NCBI GenBank assembly: GCA_023663945.1 | Contig: JAMPGL010000010.1 | Coordinates: 1-64,000, forward strand | Direction of reading: 5' to 3' | DNA: 64,000 bases | From: Lachnospiraceae bacterium | GTDB lineage: Bacteria > Bacillota > Clostridia > Lachnospirales > Lachnospiraceae | In this document: in pieces, positions 46,174-54,959 of the stretch | Numbering within the stretch: the first letter of the stretch is position 1 | Layout of the letters: each line of letters begins with the position of its first letter | Made by a program: the position numbers and the translations under genes | The notes under the pieces: model-generated | Database searches by the model: none | Seen by the model: the letters and a program-made list of their open reading frames with translations, nothing else | What the model was told of the DNA's origin: nothing

Positions 46174-47598
46174 CTAATCGTCACTGCCCTCATCCGCAAC
46201 AGGGAGCGTAAAGATAAATTCGGAACCGACGCCCTCCGTGCTGATCACATTGATATTCTCTCCGTGTGCCTGAATAATCTCCTTGGTAATTGAGAGTCCA
46301 AGCCCGGTGCCCTTTTTATCCTTTCCGCGGGACAGATCGGATTTATAAAACCGGTCCCAGATCAGCTTCAGCGCATCCTTGGGAATCCCGATGCCGCTGT
46401 CCTTCACCGACACAAAAACCTTGTTGTGCTTTTCGGTGGTTTCAATTTTGATGATGGAATCCGGGTGGCTGAATTTGATCGCGTTGTCCAGAAGGTTATA
46501 AATCACCTGCTGAATCTTGCCCACATCCGCTTCCACAAACAGCTCGTCGCCGGTGAGGATCAGCTCGATAGCGATTGCCTTTTGACGGCAGGTTCCCTCA
46601 AAGGATGCGGCGATATTGCGGATAACGCGGTTAATGTCAAAAAAACTCTTATCTAAGAGCATTCCCTTGGTATTTAAGTTGTTCAGGGTGAGCAGGCTTC
46701 CGGTCAGCTTAGTCAGCCGTTCCGTCTCATTCAGCACGATAGTAAGGTATTTCTCGTGAAGCTCGGGAGGAATCGTGCCATCCAGCATAGCTTCCAGATA
46801 GCCCTTGATGGAGGTTAAGGGTGAGCGGAAGTCGTGGGAGACATTTGCCACGAACTTTTTTTGGTCGTCCTCAGAACGGGCAATCTCACTTGCCATATAG
46901 CTTAGGGTGGCGCCCAGATAACCAATCTCATCTTCACTGTCAATCTGAAATTCGTAGTGCATATTTCCCGCCGCATACTGCTCCGTGGCTTCCGTGATCC
47001 TGCGCAGGGGCAGATAGACCATTTCCGTAAAAAAGATTAAAATGATCATGGACAGGAGAAATAAAATAGTCAGCATCAGGTAGGAAATATTGAGCAGGCT
47101 GTTACAGGACGCGGTGATACTGCTCATGGGATAATGAATGACAACGTATCCGCGCACCTTATAGTCGGAGGTGATAGGCGCAAATACGCTGAGCTGTTCC
47201 TCCTCAAAGCTTTTCCAAAAGTTGCCTACGGTGTAGTAGGAATTTTCGGTGACGGTGGGGTCAAAGCCTTCAATCACCGTCTCATTTTCCACGTCCAAGG
47301 GAGCCTTGGAATCAAGAATCATACGCCCGGATGGGTTGATGATCCATAGATTAGCCGAAAGGTAGGCGTCTAAAGCGTCCAACTGCTTTTTAACGGTGTC
47401 CAGCGAGGTCTCATTGTTGTACAGATCCGATGCGTAGGTATTGGCAATCAGGGTGGCTTCCTTGTAAAGGGCATCCGCCTTATCCCTCTTTAAGTGTTCT
47501 AAGGTCATGCTGCTCACAAAGGTAGCAACCACAACAAAACCAAAAAATCCAAAGATAAAATATGCAAGAAGAAACTTTAAATAGAGCGTTTTTCTCAT
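46174..47598 (-). CDS. Sensor histidine kinase
   Basis: A membrane sensor of a two-component system, 474 residues. It has membrane helices at about 9-30 and 165-187 flanking a small extracytoplasmic sensor, a HAMP segment, then HisKA with phospho-acceptor His255 (VANVSHDFRSPLTSIKGY) and an HATPase with the N box (DNAIKF) and G boxes (DSGIGIP, GTGLGLSI). Its start overlaps the response-regulator stop by four bases. The class (ResE/PhoR-like) is common in Clostridia; the signal is not known. Confidence 0.94.
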   Translation of the reverse strand: MRKTLYLKFLLAYFIFGFFGFVVVATFVSSMTLEHLKRDKADALYKEATLIANTYASDLYNNETSLDTVKKQLDALDAYLSANLWIINPSGRMILDSKAPLDVENETVIEGFDPTVTENSYYTVGNFWKSFEEEQLSVFAPITSDYKVRGYVVIHYPMSSITASCNSLLNISYLMLTILFLLSMIILIFFTEMVYLPLRRITEATEQYAAGNMHYEFQIDSEDEIGYLGATLSYMASEIARSEDDQKKFVANVSHDFRSPLTSIKGYLEAMLDGTIPPELHEKYLTIVLNETERLTKLTGSLLTLNNLNTKGMLLDKSFFDINRVIRNIAASFEGTCRQKAIAIELILTGDELFVEADVGKIQQVIYNLLDNAIKFSHPDSIIKIETTEKHNKVFVSVKDSGIGIPKDALKLIWDRFYKSDLSRGKDKKGTGLGLSITKEIIQAHGENINVISTEGVGSEFIFTLPVADEGSDD

Positions 47599-48296
47599 TG
47601 ACGCACCTCAAATTTATAGCCGATTCCCCAGATGGTGGCAATCCGCCAGTTGGCGTGATCGCTGATTTTTTCCCGAAGACGCTTGATGTGGACATCCACG
47701 GTCCGGGTGTCGCCTATGTATTCGTAGCCCCAGATTTGGTCAAGGAGCTGTTCTCTGGTAAATACATGGTTGGGCGAAGAGGCAAGAAAATATAAAAGCT
47801 CTAATTCCTTGGGCGGCATATCCACATTCCTGCCCTTGTAGATTACGGAATAGTTGGTCTGATTTACGGTCAGATCCGGGTATTCCACACACTTAATGTC
47901 TGAATCTCCGGCTGGGGATGCGGCTGGCTTATATCTCCGCAGAACCGCTTTCACCCGCGCCACCAGCTCCTTAGAGTCAAAAGGCTTTTCCATATAATCA
48001 TCGGCTCCCAATTCCAGCCCCAAAACCTTGTCAAAGATCTCGCCCTTGGCGGAGAGCATAATGATAGGGGTGGAGGATTTGGCGCGGATCTCCCGGCACA
48101 CTTGATAACCGTCAATCCCCGGAAGCATCAGGTCTAACAGAATCAGGTTAGGCGCAAAGGAGTCCGCCAGCAGAAGGGCGGTTTCGCCGTCGGGGGCAAT
48201 TGTAGTCTCAAAGCATTCTTTTGTCAGGTAAAGGGAAATCAGTTCCGCAATGTTGCTGTCATCATCCACGATTAAAATTTTTTGTCTGTTAACCAT
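47595..48296 (-). CDS. OmpR-family response regulator
   Basis: A DNA-binding partner of the adjacent kinase, 233 residues. The receiver domain has DDD at residues 11-13, phospho-acceptor Asp55 (LILLDLMLPG) and Lys in MEKPFD; the C-terminal winged helix ends with the TRTVDVHIKRLREKI motif. The start is ATG 48296 with AGAAAGG upstream; a longer frame from a TTG lacks a suitable site. The order regulator-kinase-trmL on one strand suggests an operon. Confidence 0.95.
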   Translation of the reverse strand: MVNRQKILIVDDDSNIAELISLYLTKECFETTIAPDGETALLLADSFAPNLILLDLMLPGIDGYQVCREIRAKSSTPIIMLSAKGEIFDKVLGLELGADDYMEKPFDSKELVARVKAVLRRYKPAASPAGDSDIKCVEYPDLTVNQTNYSVIYKGRNVDMPPKELELLYFLASSPNHVFTREQLLDQIWGYEYIGDTRTVDVHIKRLREKISDHANWRIATIWGIGYKFEVRQ

Positions 48297-48361
48297 AATA
48301 TTCCTTTCTCCTTCTCCCAAATCTTTTCTCTCAAATCATTTCCAAATCAGGATTTCAAAGC

Positions 48362-50749
48362 TTACTCTTTAAAAGTCACAATTGTGACACCTGCGTCACC
48401 TTCTCCGTACTCTCCCAAACGGTAAGACTTAACGTATTTTACGCGCTTTAGGTGGCTCTGCACGGCGCTTCTTAACGCTCCGGTGCCCTTGCCGTGCACC
48501 ACGCGGACGGAAGAAAGATGCGCCAGATAGGCATCGTCCAAATATTTGTCCAAAAGAGCAACCGCCTCGTCCACGGTTTTACCTAGGAGATTAATCTCCG
48601 GAGAAATACTGAAAGATTTGGACATCTTGACCTTTCCGGAGCCGGCCGCCTTTGACCGCTGCAGGGAGGAGGCGGAGGAGGGTTCCTGTGCGTAGACTAA
48701 ATCCTTAATGTTTGTCTGGGAACGCATGACGCCGCACTGGACGAACAGGTTACCCTTGTGGTCCGGCAGGGTGCTGACGGTTCCGGAAAGCCCCATGGAA
48801 AGAATCTTTACGTGATCCCCCACTTTAAGCTGTTCCGGAGAAGGCTTTTGACCGCTTTCCGGTTTTTCGTCATTTTTGAGGGCAAGCTTTTCGTTCTTTT
48901 TGCCGATTTCGCCCCGAAGCCTGTCCCGGGTCTTTTCCAAGTCTTTTAAGGAGGCTCCCGGTCCCGCCTTTTGGTAAATGCGTATGGTCTCGTCCGCCAC
49001 GTTTTTGGCATCTTTTAAAATATCTCTTGCCTGCTCGTTTGCCTCCCGCAGAATGCGTTCTCTGGCAAGATCGATTTTATCATTTTTGGCTTGGAGACGC
49101 TCCCTTAAGGTTTTAATCTCCTCTTTGTAGGAGGCAATTTCCAACCGTTCGTTTTCGATGGTAATCCGGCTCTGCTCCAAGTCGGTGAGCAGATCCTCAA
49201 AGCTCTTTTCTTCGGTGGTAATCTGTTCCTTAGCGGCATTTATAATGTAATCCGGCAGCCCTAACTTGGAGGAGATGGCAAATGCGTTGCTCTTTCCGGG
49301 AATGCCGATCAAAAGACGGTAGGTGGGTGCAAGGGTTTCCACGTTAAATTCACAGCAGGCATTTTCCACAAAGGAAGTGGAAAGGGCGTACACCTTTAAT
49401 TCGCTGTAGTGTGTGGTAGCCATGGTGCGGATTCCCCGGGTGTGGAGATGATCCAAAATCGCAATGGCAAGCGCCGCGCCTTCCGTGGGGTCGGTTCCTG
49501 CGCCTAATTCGTCGAACAGGCACAGGGAATTGTCATCCGCCTGCTTCAAAATAGACACAATGCTGGTCATATGAGAAGAAAAAGTACTCAGGCTTTGTTC
49601 AATGCTCTGTTCGTCCCCAATATCCGCAAAAACCTCTGTAAAAACAGACAGCTCCGAGCGGTCTAAGGCGGGGATATGGAGCCCTGCCTGTCCCATCAGG
49701 GTAAACAGCCCGACGGTCTTTAAGGAAACCGTTTTACCGCCGGTGTTGGGACCGGTCACAACCAGAAGGTCAAAGTCCCTGCCGAGGTGAACGTCAATGG
49801 GAACCACCTTTTTGGAGGAAAGCAGGGGGTGGCGTCCTTTGCGGATATTAATCCTGCGTTCCGTGTTAAATAGGGGCATTGCGGCATTCTGATCCATAGC
49901 CAGAGAAGCCTTGGCAAAGGTAAAGTCGAGAAAGGTCATAATCCTTTGGTTTTCGGCTAATTCTAAGGTATGGGAGGCAGCCTGTGCGCTTAAATCGGCA
50001 AGAACCGCTTCGACCTCTTCTTTTTCCTTTATGGAGAGCTCCTTGAGCTGATTGTTCAGATTGACAATGGCGGCAGGCTCAATAAAAAAGGTGGAGCCGG
50101 TGGAGGACTGATCATGAATCATTCCGGAAACCTGACTTTTGTATTCCGCCTTGACAGGGATACAGTAACGGTTATCTCTCATGGTGATTACGGCATCCTG
50201 AAGATAACTGCGGAAGGAGCCGTTTAGCATGGAGGCAAGCTGTGAGTGTATCCTGTCGTTGGTAAGAGCCATAGAACGGCGCACATGCTTAAGCCCCGGG
50301 CTGGCATCGTCCGCAATCTCATCTTCGGAGAGAATACAGCGGTGAATTTCGTTTGCCAAAGCGGTAAGGGGCTCCAGAGCATGAAAATATTCAGTCAGGG
50401 AGGTTTCCTTCTCATCCTCCTTAGAAGACCTGCCGTAGGATTTTATCCGGCTTACATTGTCAAGAAGACTGGCAATGTGCAAAAGCTCCGGCGCAGATAA
50501 GGCGCTTCCAATCTCTAAGGAGCGGAGGGAGGCGGAAATGTTTTTATTGCCTCCAAAAGAAGTTGAGCCTTTGGCAAAAAGCATGGAAAGAGCGTCCGCG
50601 GTCTGCGTCTGCGCCAGCGATATGGCATCTAAATCCGTCATGGGAACCAGATCCCTGCACAATTCCCTGCCGGGGTCTGAGGAGGCTCTCTCGGTGAGCA
50701 TGTTGATGATTTTGTTATATTCTAAGGTTTTTAAAACTTTTGCATTCAT
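48362..50749 (-). CDS. mutS2: MutS2 endonuclease/ATPase
   Basis: Mismatch-repair paralogue acting on recombination intermediates and, in Bacillus, on collided ribosomes. The 795-residue chain has the MutS core, an ABC-type ATPase with Walker A TGPNTGGKT, Walker B LFDELGAGTDP, a long coiled coil, and a C-terminal Smr nuclease domain (VRVVHGKGTGALR). The start is ATG 50749 (MNAKVLKTLEYNKI), where homologues begin, with AAGGAA upstream; 14 more codons could be read from an earlier site without support. Confidence 0.96.
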   Translation of the reverse strand: MNAKVLKTLEYNKIINMLTERASSDPGRELCRDLVPMTDLDAISLAQTQTADALSMLFAKGSTSFGGNKNISASLRSLEIGSALSAPELLHIASLLDNVSRIKSYGRSSKEDEKETSLTEYFHALEPLTALANEIHRCILSEDEIADDASPGLKHVRRSMALTNDRIHSQLASMLNGSFRSYLQDAVITMRDNRYCIPVKAEYKSQVSGMIHDQSSTGSTFFIEPAAIVNLNNQLKELSIKEKEEVEAVLADLSAQAASHTLELAENQRIMTFLDFTFAKASLAMDQNAAMPLFNTERRINIRKGRHPLLSSKKVVPIDVHLGRDFDLLVVTGPNTGGKTVSLKTVGLFTLMGQAGLHIPALDRSELSVFTEVFADIGDEQSIEQSLSTFSSHMTSIVSILKQADDNSLCLFDELGAGTDPTEGAALAIAILDHLHTRGIRTMATTHYSELKVYALSTSFVENACCEFNVETLAPTYRLLIGIPGKSNAFAISSKLGLPDYIINAAKEQITTEEKSFEDLLTDLEQSRITIENERLEIASYKEEIKTLRERLQAKNDKIDLARERILREANEQARDILKDAKNVADETIRIYQKAGPGASLKDLEKTRDRLRGEIGKKNEKLALKNDEKPESGQKPSPEQLKVGDHVKILSMGLSGTVSTLPDHKGNLFVQCGVMRSQTNIKDLVYAQEPSSASSLQRSKAAGSGKVKMSKSFSISPEINLLGKTVDEAVALLDKYLDDAYLAHLSSVRVVHGKGTGALRSAVQSHLKRVKYVKSYRLGEYGEGDAGVTIVTFKE

Positions 50750-50912
50750 GATACGATTCCTTAAGGCTGTTCGACTGTTTGTTTCCTGCAACGTTTATTA
50801 TAGCATACCGCAGGAGGAAAAACCACAGGAGAAGTTGCATTCCTTGTCCGGTTTTGCTAGAATTGAAATCAGGTTACAGGAAAGGAAATGTACAGGGTGG
50901 AGAGCAGGAACA

Positions 50913-51857
50913 ATGACAGCGTGGGAGGAAATCAGCGGCAGCCCTTGCAATTTGTGCCCCAGAGAGTGTATGGCGCAGCGGGAACGGGGACAAATAGGCT
51001 ACTGCATGATGGACAATAGGATTTCCATAGCAAGGGCGGCGCTCCATATGTGGGAGGAGCCTTGCATTTCCGGAGAGAACGGTTCGGGAACCGTATTTTT
51101 TTCGGGTTGCAGTTTAAGGTGTGTATATTGTCAGAATTATGAGATTGCCGCAGGACGGAAAGGAAAAATAATTTCGGAGGCGGAGCTTGCCGGGATTTTC
51201 CTGAATTTGCAGGAACAGGGAGCGGCAAACATCAATCTGGTGACGCCGGATCATTATATGCCGGCTGTAGCGGAGGCGGTACTTTCCGCTAAGGAAAGAG
51301 GGCTTAGGATTCCCGTTGTCTACAACGGAAGCGGTTACGAAAAGAAGGAAGTCATCCGTCAGCTGTCAGGAATTATTGATATTTTTCTCACGGACTTTAA
51401 GTACATGGATCCAGAATTGGCGGGACGGCTTTCTTCTGCGCCGGACTATCCGGAGATTGCGAAAGAGGCGCTGAAAGAGATGGTAAAAATCACCGGAGCG
51501 CCGGTTTTTGACGAAAAAGGAATGCTGAAACGGGGCGTTATAGTGCGGCACCTGCTTCTGCCCGGACATAAGAAAAATGCAAAAGATGTGATACGATACG
51601 TTCATGAGACGTACGGAAAACAGGCCATCTTAAGCCTGATGAATCAGTACACCCCTTTTGAAAGGCTGAAAGGGCATCCGGAGTTTCAGGAGCTTTGCCG
51701 GAAGGTTACCAGAAGAGAGTATGAGCAGGTGGTAAATTACGCTCTTGAAATTGGCGTGGAAGATGCTTTTATCCAAGAGGGAGACACGGCAAAAGAAAGT
51801 TATATTCCGGAATTTTGGACAGATGACGGAAATACGGAAACAGAGGATAAATTTTAG
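50913..51857 (+). CDS. PflX-like radical SAM protein
   Basis: A radical SAM enzyme of 314 residues of the PflA/PflX-like (COG1313) group. The 4Fe-4S SAM cluster is held by CSLRCVYC (Cys66, 70, 73). An extra N-terminal Cys set, CNLCPREC (12, 15, 19) with Cys31, could bind a second cluster. The start ATG 50913 (GGAACA upstream) avoids the long upstream extension that merely runs through the mutS2 promoter. The reaction is not known. It ends 11 bases before the GH151-like gene. Confidence 0.88.
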   Translation: MTAWEEISGSPCNLCPRECMAQRERGQIGYCMMDNRISIARAALHMWEEPCISGENGSGTVFFSGCSLRCVYCQNYEIAAGRKGKIISEAELAGIFLNLQEQGAANINLVTPDHYMPAVAEAVLSAKERGLRIPVVYNGSGYEKKEVIRQLSGIIDIFLTDFKYMDPELAGRLSSAPDYPEIAKEALKEMVKITGAPVFDEKGMLKRGVIVRHLLLPGHKKNAKDVIRYVHETYGKQAILSLMNQYTPFERLKGHPEFQELCRKVTRREYEQVVNYALEIGVEDAFIQEGDTAKESYIPEFWTDDGNTETEDKF

Positions 51858-51868
51858 GAGGAAAAGAC

Positions 51869-53911
51869 ATGTGGATTGAAGGAAACTACAGAAGAAACCT
51901 GCTGGACATGCATATTGACGATTGGAATCCGGAGTTTCTTTCCAAGGTGGATGTGCAGGAGTATGTGGACGCGCTGAAGGCAGCAGGGGTGCAGGCGGCA
52001 ATGGTGAAGGGAAAGCCCCATACGGGATTATGCTATTATCCCACCAAAATCGGGCGAATGCACCGAGGGCTTAAGGGCTATGATTATTTTGGTGAGATGA
52101 TCAAGAAGTGCCACGAAAACAAGATAGCCGTAATCGCATATTTTTCTCAGATTTTTGACAATTGGGCGTATGAGGAGCATCCGTCCTGGCGGGTTGTCAC
52201 GGCGGAAGGGAAAAATATGAGAGAATACCGTCACGGGTCGGACTTTAAGACCGGACGGTACGGGATTGTCTGCCCCAATAATCCGGAATACCGTGAGTAT
52301 GTCAAGGCATGCCTGACGGAAATGAACACCATGTATGATTTTGAGGGCATGTTTTTGGATATGACCTTTTTCCCGGAGGTGTGCTATTGTGACAGCTGCC
52401 GGGAGCGGTACAAAAAGGAGACCGGCAAGGAGCTTCCAAGGCGTGTGGACTGGTCTGACCCGGATTGGCTTTCTTTTGTTTATCTGCGGGATGAGTGGAT
52501 TGCGGATTATGCGAAATTTGCTACCGGCTGTATAAAGGCGGTGAAGCCTCATGTGACGGTGGAGCATCAGTTTTCCAGAATTACGGGAAGCTGGATAGAT
52601 GGAAGCTCGGAAATGCTGACGGAGGCGGTGGACTATTCCGGCGGTGATTACTACGGCGGATTTTTACAGCAGACCTTTATCAATAAGTATTATAAAAATG
52701 TTTCCCCGAACCTTCCGTTTGTCTATCACACGTCACGGTGCGACCCGGAGCTCTGCTATCACACCACCACCAAGACGGAGGAAGAGCTGCTTTTGCATGC
52801 AGTGACGGCGCTGATTCACAACGGAGCATTTCTCCTAGTGGATGCGATTAACCCAGATGGAACAATTGTTCCGGATGTGTACCACAACATTATGAAAAAG
52901 GTTTTTGGACAGACGGAGCCTTACGAGAAGTATATCAGCGGAAAGCTTTACCATAATGCGGCAATCTGGTTTGCCTCTCATGCCAAATATGACCCCTCTG
53001 AGAAAAGCTGTGAGATCATGGATAAAAAGTTTTGGCCTGGATATTATATGGAAGCGCCTGTAGCATCGGCATCTATTTTGCGGGAAAACAATATTGCTTT
53101 TGAAGTGATTGGAACCAAAAACATCAAGGATGAAAAGGCGGATGTGATGATTTTGTCTCATGTGGCGGCTATCCGGGATGAGGAGATGGACGAAATCGAA
53201 GGATACTTGGAGCGCGGAGGAAATCTCTATATAAGCGGACCGGTGGGAAACGAACGGCTTCAGAAGCTTTTGGGCATCAGCATCATCGGAAGGACGGAAC
53301 ACGAATTTACTTATATGAGCCCTACGGAGGAGGGAAAAGAGATTCTGCAGGGATTTGACCGCCTGACGCCGCTGACGGTTCCTATGGCGCAGATGAGGGC
53401 GGAAATTATCGACGGAAAGGGGCTCACCGTTCTTGCGACCAGAACGCTCCCATATACCCGGACCGATACGGAAGACTTTGCGGCGATTCATTCCAATCCG
53501 CCCGGAATTTATACAAAGGAGCCCAGCCTGATCTTGAAGGATACCGGAAAAGGAAAATTAATCTGGTCTGCGGCGCCGATTGAAATGTCAAAGCCCTATA
53601 TGAGCCGGCAGGTATTTTTCCGAATCATTCAGTCGCTGATAAGAAAGCCGGTGTTTACCTCCAATGCACCGAAGTTTGTGGAGATTCTTTCTTGGGAAAA
53701 AGATGGGAAAGATTATCTGGCGGCGGTCAATGAGCAGGAGGAGTCACCGATTGCGCCCATGTATGATATTACGGTTGACGTGAAGAATCAGGGAAAACAT
53801 GCATATCTGCTTCCTTTAAGGGAGGAGCTTCGGACGGAGCCTGTGGGAGAGGATACCATGCGGATTTATCTGCCTAAGCTGGAGGTTTTCCAGATGATAG
53901 AGATTTCGTAG
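51869..53911 (+). CDS. Probable GH151-type alpha-L-fucosidase
   Basis: A cytoplasmic glycosidase-like protein of 680 residues. Residues about 10-380 look like a TIM barrel (VKGKPHTGLCYYPTKIGRMH, FEGMFLDMTFFPEVCYCDSC), residues 390-590 like the beta-galactosidase trimerisation domain, and the end like a beta-sandwich. That order and length fit GH151, whose known members are alpha-L-fucosidases. The gene leads into a ketose 3-epimerase and L-fucose isomerase, which supports fucose release. I do not assign the catalytic residues. AGGAGG precedes the ATG. Other glycosidases with this architecture remain possible. Confidence 0.65.
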   Translation: MWIEGNYRRNLLDMHIDDWNPEFLSKVDVQEYVDALKAAGVQAAMVKGKPHTGLCYYPTKIGRMHRGLKGYDYFGEMIKKCHENKIAVIAYFSQIFDNWAYEEHPSWRVVTAEGKNMREYRHGSDFKTGRYGIVCPNNPEYREYVKACLTEMNTMYDFEGMFLDMTFFPEVCYCDSCRERYKKETGKELPRRVDWSDPDWLSFVYLRDEWIADYAKFATGCIKAVKPHVTVEHQFSRITGSWIDGSSEMLTEAVDYSGGDYYGGFLQQTFINKYYKNVSPNLPFVYHTSRCDPELCYHTTTKTEEELLLHAVTALIHNGAFLLVDAINPDGTIVPDVYHNIMKKVFGQTEPYEKYISGKLYHNAAIWFASHAKYDPSEKSCEIMDKKFWPGYYMEAPVASASILRENNIAFEVIGTKNIKDEKADVMILSHVAAIRDEEMDEIEGYLERGGNLYISGPVGNERLQKLLGISIIGRTEHEFTYMSPTEEGKEILQGFDRLTPLTVPMAQMRAEIIDGKGLTVLATRTLPYTRTDTEDFAAIHSNPPGIYTKEPSLILKDTGKGKLIWSAAPIEMSKPYMSRQVFFRIIQSLIRKPVFTSNAPKFVEILSWEKDGKDYLAAVNEQEESPIAPMYDITVDVKNQGKHAYLLPLREELRTEPVGEDTMRIYLPKLEVFQMIEIS

Positions 53912-54003
53912 GGAGTTGTTTTGCGGTAATGGTTAAGCGGACTGGCAGACGGCTTGGGCTAAGGCTGAGCCCATGCCTGTCAAAATAGGAAAGGCGGGGT
54001 TAT

Positions 54004-54873
54004 ATGAAATACGGAATTTATTTTGCATATTGGGAAAAGGAGTGGAACGCAGACCAAAAGGCTTATATTTCCAAGGTGAAGGAGCTTGGCTTTGATATTT
54101 TGGAGATTTCCTGTGCGATGCTGAAAAACATCACCGAAGCGGAGCTTGTGGAAATGAAAAAGATGGCGCAGGATGCGGGGGTGGTGCTGACAGCCGGTTA
54201 TGGCCCGACGGCAAGAGAAAATCTGGCAAGTGCGGATGAGGGAACCGTGAAAAATGCCATAGGATTTTTTACAGATATTCTGAAAAAGCTGGAAATTCTT
54301 GATATTCATACTTTGGGCGGAGGGATTTATTCCTATTGGCCTGTGGATTACAGCGTGCCCATTGATAAAGAGGGCGATTGGGAGCGAAGCGTAAGGAATG
54401 TGAGAACCGTGGGGAAGATTGCCGGGGAATGCGGAGTGGATTACTGCCTGGAGGTACTGAACCGGTTTGAGGGGTATCTGCTTAATACATGCAGTGAATG
54501 CAGACAGTTTGTGGAGCAGGTGGATGTCCCTGCGGTGAAGATTATGCTGGATACCTTCCATATGAACATTGAGGAGGACAGCATGACAGAGGCAATCCTG
54601 CTTGCAGGGGATAAGCTGGGACATTTTCATGTAGGTGAAAATAACCGGCGTCTGCCCGGAAAGGGCAATATGCCCTGGTATGAGATTGGAAGCGCGCTCC
54701 GCGCCATCGGCTACGACAAAAACGTGGTGATGGAGCCCTTTGTGAGAAGCGGAGGAGGCGTTGGAAGCGATATTAAGATTTGGCGCGATTTAAGCAAAGG
54801 GGCATCGGATGAGATGCTTGACCGCGACGCGGCTTGGTCGGTGTCGTATTTGAGAAGTGTTTTTGCAGGCTGA
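54004..54873 (+). CDS. D-psicose (allulose) 3-epimerase-type ketose epimerase
   Basis: A TIM-barrel sugar isomerase of 289 residues that interconverts ketoses at C-3. It resembles the Clostridium cellulolyticum D-psicose 3-epimerase throughout, and the metal and catalytic residues fall at the same positions I recall there: E150 (CLEVLNRFE), D183 (LDTFHMNIE), H209 (GHFHVGENN) and E244 (VVMEPF). In this fucose-type cluster its natural substrate could be L-fuculose or another 6-deoxy ketose; that is inference. It is 92 bases after the fucosidase-like gene. Confidence 0.88.
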   Translation: MKYGIYFAYWEKEWNADQKAYISKVKELGFDILEISCAMLKNITEAELVEMKKMAQDAGVVLTAGYGPTARENLASADEGTVKNAIGFFTDILKKLEILDIHTLGGGIYSYWPVDYSVPIDKEGDWERSVRNVRTVGKIAGECGVDYCLEVLNRFEGYLLNTCSECRQFVEQVDVPAVKIMLDTFHMNIEEDSMTEAILLAGDKLGHFHVGENNRRLPGKGNMPWYEIGSALRAIGYDKNVVMEPFVRSGGGVGSDIKIWRDLSKGASDEMLDRDAAWSVSYLRSVFAG

Positions 54874-54879
54874 ATCCCA

Positions 54880-54938
54880 CGAGCAATGAGTCAAGTGTCA
54901 TGCTTGGCATCGGGGCTGTTGACTGACAAAAGCAGATA
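54880..54938. repeat. Possible dispersed repeat copy in the epimerase-fucI gap
   Basis: The stretch contains GAGCAATGAGTCAAG followed by GCTTGGCATCGGGGCTGTTG. The second block resembles 16161-16187. The element lies between two genes without coding potential. Its nature is uncertain; a dispersed palindromic repeat of the genome is likely. Confidence 0.35.
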
Positions 54939-54959
54939 GAGAGAGGAGAGATTGATTCT

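Noticed and set aside
50457-50912. N-terminal extension of the radical SAM gene
   Set aside because: It overlaps the start of mutS2 on the other strand and has no motif; ATG 50913 is in the expected place.
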